DNA of 64,000 nt from Paratinospora sagittata. Lineage: Eukaryota; Streptophyta; Magnoliopsida; Ranunculales; Menispermaceae. The notes beneath the pieces were generated by a model. The model searched no databases, was not told where the DNA came from, and saw nothing but the letters and a program-made list of their open reading frames with translations. Position 1 is the first letter of the stretch. Each line of letters starts with the position of its first letter. Position numbers and translations under genes: made by a program. Below, piece by piece: positions 36,184 to 46,297 of the stretch. The DNA lies in the NCBI GenBank assembly GCA_035771175.1, contig CM069600.1:7153729-7217728 (forward strand), given 5' to 3'.

Positions 36184-37226
36184 TGTTGATGCAAGATTTG
36201 ACCAACACCAAATAATAATAGATTGGAAGGGACGTGCTTAGCTGGAACCTGCAAAGCTGTTTACTGATCAGTGTGCCTCATTTGGATGTCTATCATTTAC
36301 CTTTACTGAGTGAACAATTCTCAATAAAGCCAGCCAGTCCAATCTCCAGGTTGAGAGGTTGGATCACAATAGACCGGCTTAAATACCAAGTCTTCCGAAA
36401 CAACAAGCTGCCTCTCATTCATTATTTAAAGTTACTAAGGACAAGATTGAATCTGGCTAACTATGTTGATTGCTAGTTCAACAGAGTAATGGTATAATGC
36501 ATTGACTCCTTGACACGGTGCACAAATGAACAGTGCATGCGAGAATAGCTGATACGCGCTTATTCCCACTATTTCTTATGAACAATATCGTATATATGAA
36601 CAGTGTTGTATACGTGAATAATATCGTATATATGAATAGTGTCATATACGTGAACGATGTCGTATGTGTGAATAGTGTCATATACTGAATAGGTGAAAGA
36701 CTTTTCTGATGTGAAAGATCAGCCAAAGTCGCAACCACAGAGCATACTAAGACTTTCCTAGCAATTCCAACACTACTTCTTGGGAAACGTATACAATATT
36801 GCATTACTAACTGGTAAAATAAAGATAGTAACTGTAAAGAGTAGAGAGACAAAAGATTTACGTTGTTCGATTTTGAGACCTACGTCCGCAGGCAGAGTGT
36901 AGAATCTTCATTATAAACTAGAGATTACAACTTATCTCTTTTCTTTCAAGGAGAGAACAATGAGACTCTCTCTCTCTTGAGAATTCAAATATACTTATGA
37001 TCAATCAGATCTGAATGAATTGAACTGAAATCTGAGCCCTTATTTATAGTTAAAAATTATGAATAAAATATTATTTTTTATCACAAGTTAAATAGTAACT
37101 TATTGGCTTCTTCTTCACCTCACATGCTAAATAGTAAAGTTGAATAGTAACTTATTAGCTTCTTCTTCACCTCACATGCTGAATAGTGTTTTCTTTTTGT
37201 CTTCCTTTTTTAGTCATGGATGTAAC
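36184..37226 (-). mobile_element. LTR of the Tat-like element (probable)
   Basis: On the plus strand it runs from TGTTGATGCAAG to about GGATGTAACA. The left boundary is fixed by the primer-binding site; the right one is a guess. Bases 36310-36500 are similar to 44215-44395 in another LTR, so the unit may be composite. Confidence 0.45.
36580..36687. repeat. 18-bp tandem repeat, six units
   Basis: Units of the form GAAYARTRTCGTATATAT / GAATAGTGTCATATACGT alternate, giving a 36-bp super-period. Confidence 0.75.
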
Positions 37227-37597
37227 AATATGTACTGAGAATTAATATATGTGAGGTTTTAACCTTGATTTTGCATATATATGGACTTGAAGGTATAAAT
37301 GAAAATGATTTGAGATAAGTGTTTCATGGATGTGGTACAGACCTAATATGGTATATGTGAATGTGAATGATTTAGATGAATGTATTGGGATTCATATATT
37401 GACTTATGAATGTTTTGAGGAGTATCAGGTGCATGTAGAACTTCGTATTTATAGAGAGGTTCTGCCGAGATTTTTAGTAAAATTTGAGTGTATTTCTTTC
37501 AAGAAGAGGCTGATAAAGTATTAGATACGTCTAGGTACGGCGTATTTGATATTCTGTGCCGGTCATGACGTCATCCTTCAAAGGGGGTTGTGATAGT
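37227..37597 (+). mobile_element. Ty3/gypsy LTR 3' fragment
   Basis: Ends with CTGTGCCGGTCATGACGTCA and GGGTTGTGATA, the conserved end of the LTR families at 11225 and 53766. The 5' part is missing. Confidence 0.6.
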
Positions 37598-37712
37598 ATA
37601 TACAATATATATTCATACCCCCCTCCACACACACACACATAATTAAAAAAATATATATATAACTAAGAGTTTACAAAGTGAAAATAAAACATAGTGACAA
37701 TCAAAAGTGTTA

Positions 37713-37878
37713 TATTTAGAGATTGCGTACGGGTTCGAGCCCCACAATGATATGCACTAATAGGGAGGTGCTAGCTATCCGATCTTTTTGGATGCGAAAC
37801 TGTCTCGCCCCCGCCAAGGGCTTAGTTGAGGACATTGGGGGGTTTAGGACCAAAAAAAATAAAATAAAATAAAATAAG
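37713..37878 (+). mobile_element. SINE-like insertion (5'-truncated)
   Basis: Contains GGGTTCGAGCCCC, a tRNA-type B box, at about 37731, and ends in an A-rich AAAATAAAATAAAATAA tail. It interrupts hAT-like sequence. No clear A box or target duplication is seen. Confidence 0.5.
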
Positions 37879-38032
37879 AGTATAGTTTTAGAATGAAAAA
37901 TTGTTGTAGCATTCTAATATTTAGAATTTTTATTTTTATGTTTTATTTAATTATTGAATTAAATTTTATATTATATTTTAATTTTTTTTATTAAAAGCAA
38001 TTAAAATCACCCACTCATTCATTTCAGTATTC

Positions 38033-38072
38033 TGGGCCTGGTGGAGCCTGACTGGGCCGACCCTAGTGGGCC
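38033..38072 (+). promoter_or_regulatory. Three TGGGCC (site II-type) motifs upstream of the SecE-type gene
   Basis: TGGGCC at 38033-38038, 38053-38058 and 38067-38072, 88-127 bp before the ATG, with no TATA box in the same interval. Such motifs are common in TATA-less promoters of plant housekeeping and organelle-protein genes. Confidence 0.5.
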
Positions 38073-38159
38073 AGTCCATCTCATTTAGAAGTGTACAAAA
38101 GAATCCACAGAGAATACTAACAGAACCAATCTTCCAAAGACAAAAAAAAGAAAAGAAAG

Positions 38160-41100
38160 ATGAGTGTTTCTGGTTCAGTCACGCAGTGTTCAGGTCTCTT
38201 GCTCCTTCTTGCCCTTCTTGATTCTTTAGCTTAATTTCTCCTATTTTTTTTCAATTTTTTTGATTCATTTATTCTTCATTTCTCTCTTAGGATTGACACA
38301 TTTCACGTTTCAAAACCTCCCATATCGATTTCAAAGATTCAAGTTAAGCAGAAAAAATGGTTCCAACAATCTCAGATTCAACCCTAAAAACGTAATTCCA
38401 ATTTCTGCTTTGATCTTTCTGGGCAATCTTGCTTATGGGTGTGAACAATTTCTATTTTAAATTACTGGGTTTTTTGTTTCATAAATTAAACTTGCAGGTT
38501 TCAGGATTAGGTCTTCGGAGTTCCATCTTGGATAGTAGCAAAAGTAGCAAACTTTCTACTTATTTGGGGAGGAATCATCAGGAATTAAGGTTTGAAGATG
38601 ATGGGTTTTATTCTGAGCCCTTTTGGGTTTCTCTGGCAAAGGAAGCATATGGGTATTATACATCATATGAATGTTAATTAGTGATTTTGATATTTAATTG
38701 CTTTGCCCTTTTCCTTGGTTTATTGATTTTTGAAGGTCTGATTATGTTAATTGGTGATTTTGATGCTTAATTTCTTTGCCCTTTTCCTTGGTTTATTGAT
38801 TTTTTGAGTTTGTTTTTTTAATGTTAATTAGTGATGTTGATGCTTAATTGCCGTACCCTTTCTTTGGTTTATTGATTTTTGAAGTTATCTTTTCCTGTGC
38901 AGGGGTTTGAGGTTGTTGCTCTTGTTTCTGATTGAGCAGCCTGGTCAGCTTAAGTATATTGAGTGGCCAGCCTTCCAGAGCACGGTATGTATAATCCTCA
39001 AGAACATTATGAAACTCATAGACAGTTAAAATTTTAAGTATAAAACCCCTTAATTCAGCCCACTAGTTTCATAGATTTGGCACAAAAAGTTTAAATAAAT
39101 CGAAAGAAAAGCTCTCTACTTTTCTGTTTGTGTTTTGTTTCTGTTAAGCATTTGATTTAGCTTTGTTCCTGTGGTACGGTGTCTATGAACAATGGATTTA
39201 CTGTATTGTTTGTGTTATTCTACCTACGAGCTCGACATTCTCATAGAATCAAACAGTAGAATCATTGAATGTAACATTCAGATGACACAATTTAAGCCAA
39301 TTTGGCCAAAGAAACAACTAGATAGTCGGCTTGTTTATATTAAACCAAAGTGCTTAATGCATTAACCTTCAACTGAGGTATGCCCTGTGATGAAGAAAAT
39401 TTAGGCTTGTTGGCTTGTCGGGTGATATGAAATCTGACTCTATGGTAATAGTGGAAGCCCCATGAATATATGATTCGTAATGCATATGCTAACAGATTGG
39501 CTATGGAAAAGATTGGAAAGCTACCATATGACAGACTTCTATTAGTGAGGCAAAAAGGGTTAACAGTTTCATATATGGTCTTGAAAGGGTGTCAACATTG
39601 ATGAGGAGCTTTAATAAAAAGGGTTAGCAGCTCCATGCAACAACTACTTTTTGAATCCCTGGTTCAATATTAGCTTGGCTTTTTCACACATCCAAGATTA
39701 GGTGGGGTTGTTAGACTAATTTCAAAACAAGATGAGTGGGAAAAGGCTGGTTTGAAGCTGGGTAGCTTTTGACATAAAGAGGTTTCTTTGGTCTTCCACT
39801 AGCCTTGGCGACCACAGAAAGGTAATCCAATTAACTTACGAATCTAGTCTTTATATTTGATTGTTAGTGTTTACTCAAAGAGATCATTAATTATTGAAGA
39901 GGTCTCTCCATTTCTCACATGCCGGATGCATTCAACCAAGCGAAAGGAGTGGGCCTTATTGCATCATATGTGACTCTATGGTCTTTATGGTTGGAACGGA
40001 ACAATAGGGTTTTTAATAACAAAAGTAGGAGTGTGGGGCAATTGTGGGAATCAATTAAATTGGTGGCTAGTTCTTGGGTGTTTATTTCAGAATGGAATTC
40101 AGGCTTCTCTTTATCAGAATGGGTGTTGGGTTGGGAAAGATGCTTGCTTGCATAGATTGTCTATATAAATGGACAGTCATCAGGCTCTGAGAGGATTGCA
40201 ATGTAATGGTCTTGTATTAGATTCAATTTTATAGTTGCAAGTCAGAGTCATAGGTGTAAATTATTCTAATCTAATAAATAAAGCTACTATGTTTCTGATA
40301 AAAAAAAAAAAAAAAAAAACAATGAGCTGTCTTATTACTGTAGTTGATTGGTGGGATTCATTTGATGATGGCACCCCCCTCTTTGACAAAATTTCCTATG
40401 TGAGCATTAAGTCTCGCATGCACTTATTGTACGGGTGATTACTTTTTACCAAGTATTTGAACAACTTAGTTTTTTTAACTTTTTAAGTTGTTATTTTAGT
40501 TTTTGAAATGATTCAATATACAAATTTGTGATCTAAGTTGTAATATTGCACTAACATGACCACTCTTAAAATAAGTCCACAAGGGAAAGAATTTCCTTTA
40601 GCTATCAAGAGTAATGCTTTGTTGCATATGATGTCCAATTGAGGATGGCAAACAGATATTTGAAGTTGAAGAAGGTGGCAAAGAAGGATGATCCTTGGTA
40701 GTTGACACATTAAGTTCAAATGTTGAACGACTTGTCATTCGCATAATTGCATCCGTGACTAATGATATGACCTTATTTTGGTAGGCTAAGATGTAAAGAT
40801 AGGGCTTTTCAGTTTTCAACATTCAACCTCAAGAAAGTTTGAACTTTGAATTTATCCTAAAACTATTAATAGAACATGTTGGTGGAGCACAAAAGTGTTT
40901 GAACTTTGAAATTATCAGATTCCATGTGAGGCTTATTAGAAAAGATCCTAAACTATTAATAGAACATCATTTATATTTCCCAAACTTGAGGTTGTTGGTA
41001 CTTTAGAAGGGTTCTTGGTAGAGTTTATGGACATTTTCTGCAGAGGAGAATAACTATGGTCATGTTGTTCATAGTCAAAAGCTAGCAACTGGAATCTAAC

Positions 41101-44100
41101 TAGAATGAGAAGCCTAAAGAGGGAGAAGGCCAAGGACAAACAACCTGTTAACCACTAAGAGTTGAGTGATTGACGTGAGTATTACCAAGTGGACAAAACA
41201 TGGAAATCTAGGGAGGAAACAAAAATCTATGTTTTGACGAGCTTAAAAGCAAGGAATGCATGGTTGCATGAATGGCCGAAATGTAGAAGAGGAGACACAC
41301 ATCTTAGTTCCTTGTTCTTACAGCATGAGCATCAATGATTGCCAAAATCTTGTTTATTTAGATTTATTTTGGAAAAGCAAAAGTATAAAGAATCCTGATA
41401 TTTTGTTTTCGTTATGTTGCTGAGCATTTCTTATGCTCTCATTGATGTACAGTCCATATTTTGATCAATACATATAATTTTGTCTCTTCTCAAAAAAAAA
41501 AAACATGAAAAAAGAAAAAGAAAAGGAGCAGGAAAATGAACTAATGATGCCAAGAAAATGAAGTATGATAAACAACTTTAGAAGAAGAGCAAAGAAGAAA
41601 ATGAAAATAACAAGGGATAAAGTATGAAAAATGGGGAAAAAATACTTGGTTGGAATTGAAATTTGAATAATAAGGATTGATATGAAGAAGTGAAAAAAAT
41701 AAGAAAAATAGAAAGAGAAAAAAATAGAGAAAATTCGAAAAACACATTTGTTGATTGTCTTCTTTTTGGATGGGGCTTATCAACTTCATCTCTCAATACT
41801 CACAAGTTATGAATTCCATCATAATTCATACGTTTATTCGTTAATTTTAATAATCAATTTTTCATTTAGGCAAGTTTTGGCTTCGACTTGAATAGTGTTG
41901 GGCTTTAAGCCTCAAGAGCCAAGAATTTTCTTGTTTTTAAGCCTGAATTTTGCAACTTGACATGGATCGATAGAATCAGGGTCCTACTAGATTCTACAAT
42001 TTGGATCAAGATCCTATCTCAACTCTTTAAAAAAAAAGATTCTAATTGGGATCCAAATTGGCAAGGAGCTGTGGGATTGTAGGATCATTAGATTCGATGG
42101 TCCGGATTAGGATTTTGACAACTATGCTTCCTCTACCTATGTTAATGTCATAGGAGAACATTGATCATTTACTTTCTCTTTACTCAAACTCTATCTACTT
42201 GGACCTGCATAGTATTACGTGCCTTGGATTTTTTCTGATAGTTGAGTCTTAGGGATCTTTTTAGCAATATTTGTTGGTTCCTTCGGAGGAAATAAGGGAG
42301 CAAAACAATGGGCTTTTGGAAGAGATGGAAATGTATGTCTATTGGCAGCTATCATGGTGTGAAAGCTGCAATCTATCTTTTGTTGGAGGCACTTACGAAA
42401 TGCAAAAGGATACACCTAGGGGTGTTCACGGGTTGGGTTGGGTCAGGTTTCGGCCAAATACCAACCCAACCCAACCCAACAACTTCGAGTTGGTTTGGGT
42501 CGGGTTGATTGGGTTAATCTATTTATATATTGATCATAAAATTGCATAATCTACTTAATATATCTATAGATTATAAATAACATTTTATAAAATTATTTCT
42601 AATTCAAATGCAAATATTATAATGTTTTGTAAGATGATTTCTATTATACTATTCACATCATGACATTTTTGCTAATTCAATTATGGTGAGTGTTTATGAC
42701 AAAAATAATGAATAGACTAATACCTATTATTTTTTATTAGTTCGGGTTAGTTATAAAATCCTGACCCAACCCAAACAAGATCGGGTTATAAATTTTTAGA
42801 CCCAACCCAACCCAAAAGGTTCAGGTTGGTTAGGTTAATCGGGTTGATTGGTAGGATGAACACCCCTAGATACACCTTTCAAGTGAGTGATTGATTGCTC
42901 ATCTTTCACCATAATGTTTTTAAGTGTTTTCAAGGCATCGCCTAGGTGTTTTAGGGAGAAAATGCCTAGGGGTTGTGCTAGGCAGTGGGGGTTTGTGGAA
43001 ATATTTAAAAAGTTTAAGGGGGTTTGTCTAATTAAAAAAAAGCTTTAAAAACAGAAACACCCGCTTTCTTCTATAAACCCTCGAACCTTTCTCTCCCTAA
43101 AACAAAAACTCAAATATCTATCGTCGGAGGGTCTCTTGCGACTGGCGACCGTCGACAACCCTCTGTCGATAGATATTTGAGTTTTGTACTTTTGAACCTT
43201 TTGGATAAGGTGTATTGTGGCATGAATTAATGTTTTATGGACATTATTTTAATTAATATGAAATATTTTGGATTATTTTATGAAATTTTAACAGTTATTA
43301 TAGAATACAGTTAGATATATATAATTTTGTATATGAACTCTCCAAAGACCTATAAATAAATAATTAATTATCTAGGGACCTTTAAATAAATATTTTTTAT
43401 CGCCTAGGCTATGTGTCACACCCCGCTCGTACGCGCCTAAACCGACGGGACACTCACGGACGAGGCACGAATGCATTATAACAATAACCTAGTGTGCGAA
43501 AACACGATTAAGTACAAGTCTGATTTCATTAATTTCATAATATATTTGTACATGAAATAGTTAAGAGAACATCCTCCCAAAATCCCAAAATCCCAAAAGA
43601 ATAATACAAAGGGTGCAAAAATGTGGGCCCAAAAACCTGCACTCAGTCCACCCTAATCTCGTATGAAAAATTGGATAACAACGGGATGAGCTACACGCTC
43701 AGTGGGTAAAATAGTTCGTGAATATAACAATTAATAAAGAAAACTTCATAATCAAATATCATAAATACACATCAGAGCGTCATTATCAATCCAACATGTA
43801 TGTATGCATGACACTGTCTCGTATTGGTTTCATGATTGTACGTCGCCTGAGTTCACGTACAGATGTCCCTTTCCAGTAGTAGCCGGGTTCTCATTGTATG
43901 TCCCTCTTCAGGAACGAAGCTCTGGATTCCCGTACAGATGTCCCTCCCCAGGAGTAATCGGGTTCTCATTGTACGTCCTTCTCCAGAGAAATATAATAAA
44001 TAGTGAGCATTGCTTCTAACTATTCTATGAATCATAAACCACATGCGTCCCTAGGTGGTGCTTATGTATGATGCCAATGCATGAATTGGTCAGGTCTTTA

Positions 44101-46103
44101 CTTAACATTAGACAGGATTTGACAACGTCTGGTAATCCTTATTAGGGTCGGTATCACCACGTGCAAGGTTAGGACATTTAGTATTACTTGTGTAAGCTGA
44201 TAGCTTTCAAATAAGACCAACAAGATCAGTCTCCAGTTGAGAGGTGAGACACGAGGTCTACTTAAATACCAATCGTCTAGAGCAGCACCCTGCCTCCCGT
44301 TCACTATTTAAAGTTACTGAGGACAAGACTGAGTCTGGTTGAGTCAGATTGACCACTAATCCGGCATAGCAACAGTGTAATACATGAACTCCAAATATAC
44401 AGGCATAAGTATGACAAGTATAAACATTATACTCAATAATGCAGTGTAAATGAATAGTAGACATAATAATAAATGAATGTAAATTTTAATAAAAGTTATA
44501 AGACACGCAAACCTATGTTTCGTTCTCCACTTTCAGATAAAAACTCCTTCGAGAACTGGCGCTTTCCCCCGGGCAGAACCCGAAGAGAGTCTCAAAAGGG
44601 AAGACAAAAACTCAAAATAAGTGAGAGAGAGAAGAAAAATCACAAGGAGAAGTGATTTTGGTGTGAGAAGTGATTTTGGTGTGAGAAATGAGGAGGGGGG
44701 TTCCTTAAATAGGAAAAAAAGGGTGCCGGAAGGTTCGGGCGCGCGCTTGAAGGTTCGGGCACCCTCCTCGAACGTTCAGGCACCTTGCCCAAAGTTCAAA
44801 ATTTATTTATTTATTTGTGCAAACCTAGGGTATTACACTATGTCTAGGCTTCGCTTTGCTTAGACATGACAAATTACCTAGATATCGCCTTGGCGCCTTA
44901 AAAACGTTGATGCTTTCTTTGGTGGTTTTGGAAATGATCTTTAAACACTCAAGAGGGGGGTTGACACACTGTTTTCACACTCAGCAGCTCCTTATTTCCA
45001 TTAGGTTTCCTTAAGTCTTGCAAACTATGACCGCTCAAGGAAACTCGAAAGCAAGTGGGGTGCAATACGAAAACACACCTTCTCTCCATGCATTAGAGTG
45101 CCTTTTTGATGTGTTCTTTTACTTTGCTCTTTGTTACGGTTTATTTGGTTGATTCCTGGAGGAGAGCTGGATGAATTGGTATATTCATAAACCAGAAAAG
45201 AAAAAAAAAAGAGGATAAAAAAATGTTCTGTTAGATTTAAAGAGTATTTTTAATGAAGGTAGTGATTGGAATTTGACTAATTTGAATAGTCGTCATCTAG
45301 TTGGATGAAGCAAATACTATCAAGATCAATGTTTCAGGTTATAATCTCCCCTGAGGGTATTGTAATGAATGGAAGTGAACTTGCAGGCAAAGAAGTTCCT
45401 ATCTACTAGGAATTAGGAAAAGCTTATGCTTCACCGTAGTCGATGTAATTGTATGTGGTGTTTGTTAACTCTACTTGCAACTTCCAAAAAAAAAGGTAGA
45501 GGGTATTTTTTTGGTAAATATTTTTATTTTTTATCTCTAATTAACATAGATGTATAATCTCTAAAAAAAAACTTGGCTTATTGTATTAGATTTTAAACCT
45601 TTAGTACATTGTAGAGTTAATGAACAGGCTTGTAGTCGTACCAGATCTCACTTGGCCCAACTGATCTTAGATCTCGAAACACAATATTACTTTATTGTGG
45701 CCTTAGGAGTTACTGCAAAACTTCTTTCTCTTTTGTTAGGTACTACAAATGACCTTCTTATTAATCATTATTGCTTGTGGTTATATCTAGACTCATTTTT
45801 TTCGGCCTTTTGTTGTTTCTTTTCACCATATTTTGCAATTGATAACATTGACGTCTTCATGGGCATATCATTTTTTAACATATTCATCTTCACATTTTTG
45901 TTTTCTTGGCATTGATAACGTCGATGTCTTCATGGGCATGAAGCAAAATCTTATTTTACAACATGGATTTCCCTATTTTGCAGCTGAAGACTGCAACTCT
46001 CACTCTTGTTCTAGTTGCTATGCTTATGGTTGCATTATTCTCAGTTGACTCAGCTCTCTCTTATTTGTTTGCTTTGCTGCTTCGAAAGACGATGACTGCA
46101 TGA
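38160..46103 (+). CDS. SECE2: SecE-type plastid protein translocase subunit (SECE2-like), five exons
   Basis: Exons 38160-38193, 38291-38391, 38498-38652, 38903-38984 and 45984-46103 join in frame to 163 codons plus TGA. Residues 1 to about 60 are rich in Ser, Asn, Arg and Lys and poor in acids, as in a plastid transit peptide. The C-terminal part has the SecE signature: an amphipathic stretch with QLKYIEWPAF (E117-W118-P119), then KTATLTLVLVAML and a single membrane helix (about 130-157) containing SVDSALSYL. SecE subunits clamp SecY in the translocon; plants have SECE1 in thylakoids and SECE2 in the inner-envelope Sec2 system. Wording of the C-terminus fits SECE2 better, from memory of the family. 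Donor 1 (GTCTCT) is weak, so exon 1 and the start are the least certain parts. Intron 4 is 6999 bp of transposon debris. Confidence 0.78.
38672..38889 (+). repeat. Three tandem units of about 73 bp in intron 3
   Basis: Units start TGTTAATTRGTGATNTTGAT at 38672, 38745 and 38822 and share TTGGTTTATTGATTTTT. The third runs up to the polypyrimidine tract of exon 4, so the array reaches the acceptor region. Confidence 0.8.
39070..39370. repeat. Diverged copy of the dispersed repeat seen at 4560-4850 and 25250-25560
   Basis: Shares blocks such as TTGTTTATATTAAACCAAAG and the preceding order of motifs, at clearly lower identity. Confidence 0.45.
39900..40319 (+). pseudogene. LINE 3' end (non-LTR retrotransposon) with poly(A)
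   Basis: A 78-codon frame (39919-40155) reads LWSLWLERNNRVFNNKSRS then LWESIKLVASSWV, the usual tail after the zinc-binding region of plant LINE reverse transcriptases. About 140 bp of 3' UTR and 20 A residues (40300-40319) follow. The 5' part is missing. It lies in intron 4 of the SecE-type gene, same strand. Confidence 0.65.
40320..42408. other. Intron DNA, no gene recognised
   Basis: Short frames on both strands have no recognisable domain. An A-run near 41492-41504 ends a segment with a possible retroposon 3' end. 41510-41730 is purine-rich on the plus strand. CTAAACTATTAATAGAACAT is repeated near 40857 and 40949. Confidence 0.4.
42417..42868. mobile_element. hAT-type MITE with perfect 8-bp duplication
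   Basis: 452 bp. Ends TAGGGGTGTTCA and, reversed, TAGGGGTGTTCA (12 identical bases). Flanked by GATACACC at 42409-42416 and 42869-42876. GGGTTGGGTT-type repeats lie inside each end. The AT-rich centre has no ORF. Confidence 0.85.
43105..43185. repeat. Short hairpin with 28-bp arms
   Basis: Arms 43105-43132 and 43158-43185 are reverse complements with two or three mismatches, separated by 25 bp. It lies in intron 4 of the SecE-type gene. Confidence 0.75.
43414..44837 (-). mobile_element. Ty3/gypsy solo LTR with perfect target duplication
   Basis: Plus strand TGTCACACCCCG to GGTATTACA, 1424 bp, flanked by CTATG (43409-43413 and 44838-44842). Two tandem 85-bp units near 43850-43985 contain GTACAGATGTCCCT. 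An AGAAGTGATTTTGGTGTG pair is at 44648-44683. It is related to the LTR at 63382. The host sequence around it is a CCTAGGC-rich region (42930-43410, 44838-44910). Confidence 0.85.
45455..45622. mobile_element. Tourist-like MITE in intron 4
   Basis: Left end GGTGTTTGTTAACTCTAC; right end reversed CTGTTCATTAACTCTAC. Similar to the MITEs in the introns of genes A and D. Confidence 0.5.
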
Positions 46104-46297
46104 TCCAACAGAGAGGAATGCCCTTCATATTTCTCAGGATATCCTATTGTTGGTATTCGTGATTTTATTCTTTTCTTTTTCCTTTACTATAGAAAATTCA
46201 TAGAGCTTTATTGTACAGTATGAGAGCTTATTGATCAATATCTTCCCTCCCTGTTTAAGAAACATTTGTTTAATAGTCCTGATCTTAATAGTATAAA

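Larger units (their letters stand above)
37600..38090. mobile_element. hAT-related fragment upstream of the SecE-type gene
   Basis: 37610-37710 resembles 30500-30600 and 37920-37985 resembles 31080-31130 of the element in copy E. It ends in GGGCC-rich DNA like that element's subterminal region. The similarity is partial. Confidence 0.45.

Noticed and set aside
36478..36852. 124-codon minus-strand frame
   Set aside because: Driven by the 18-bp tandem repeat within an LTR; no domain.
42930..44915. A larger DNA transposon with CGCCTAGGCG-type ends around the solo LTR
   Set aside because: AAGGCATCGCCTAGG on the left and a reversed AAGGCGCCAAGGCGATATCTAGG on the right are suggestive, but the ends align poorly and no duplication was found.
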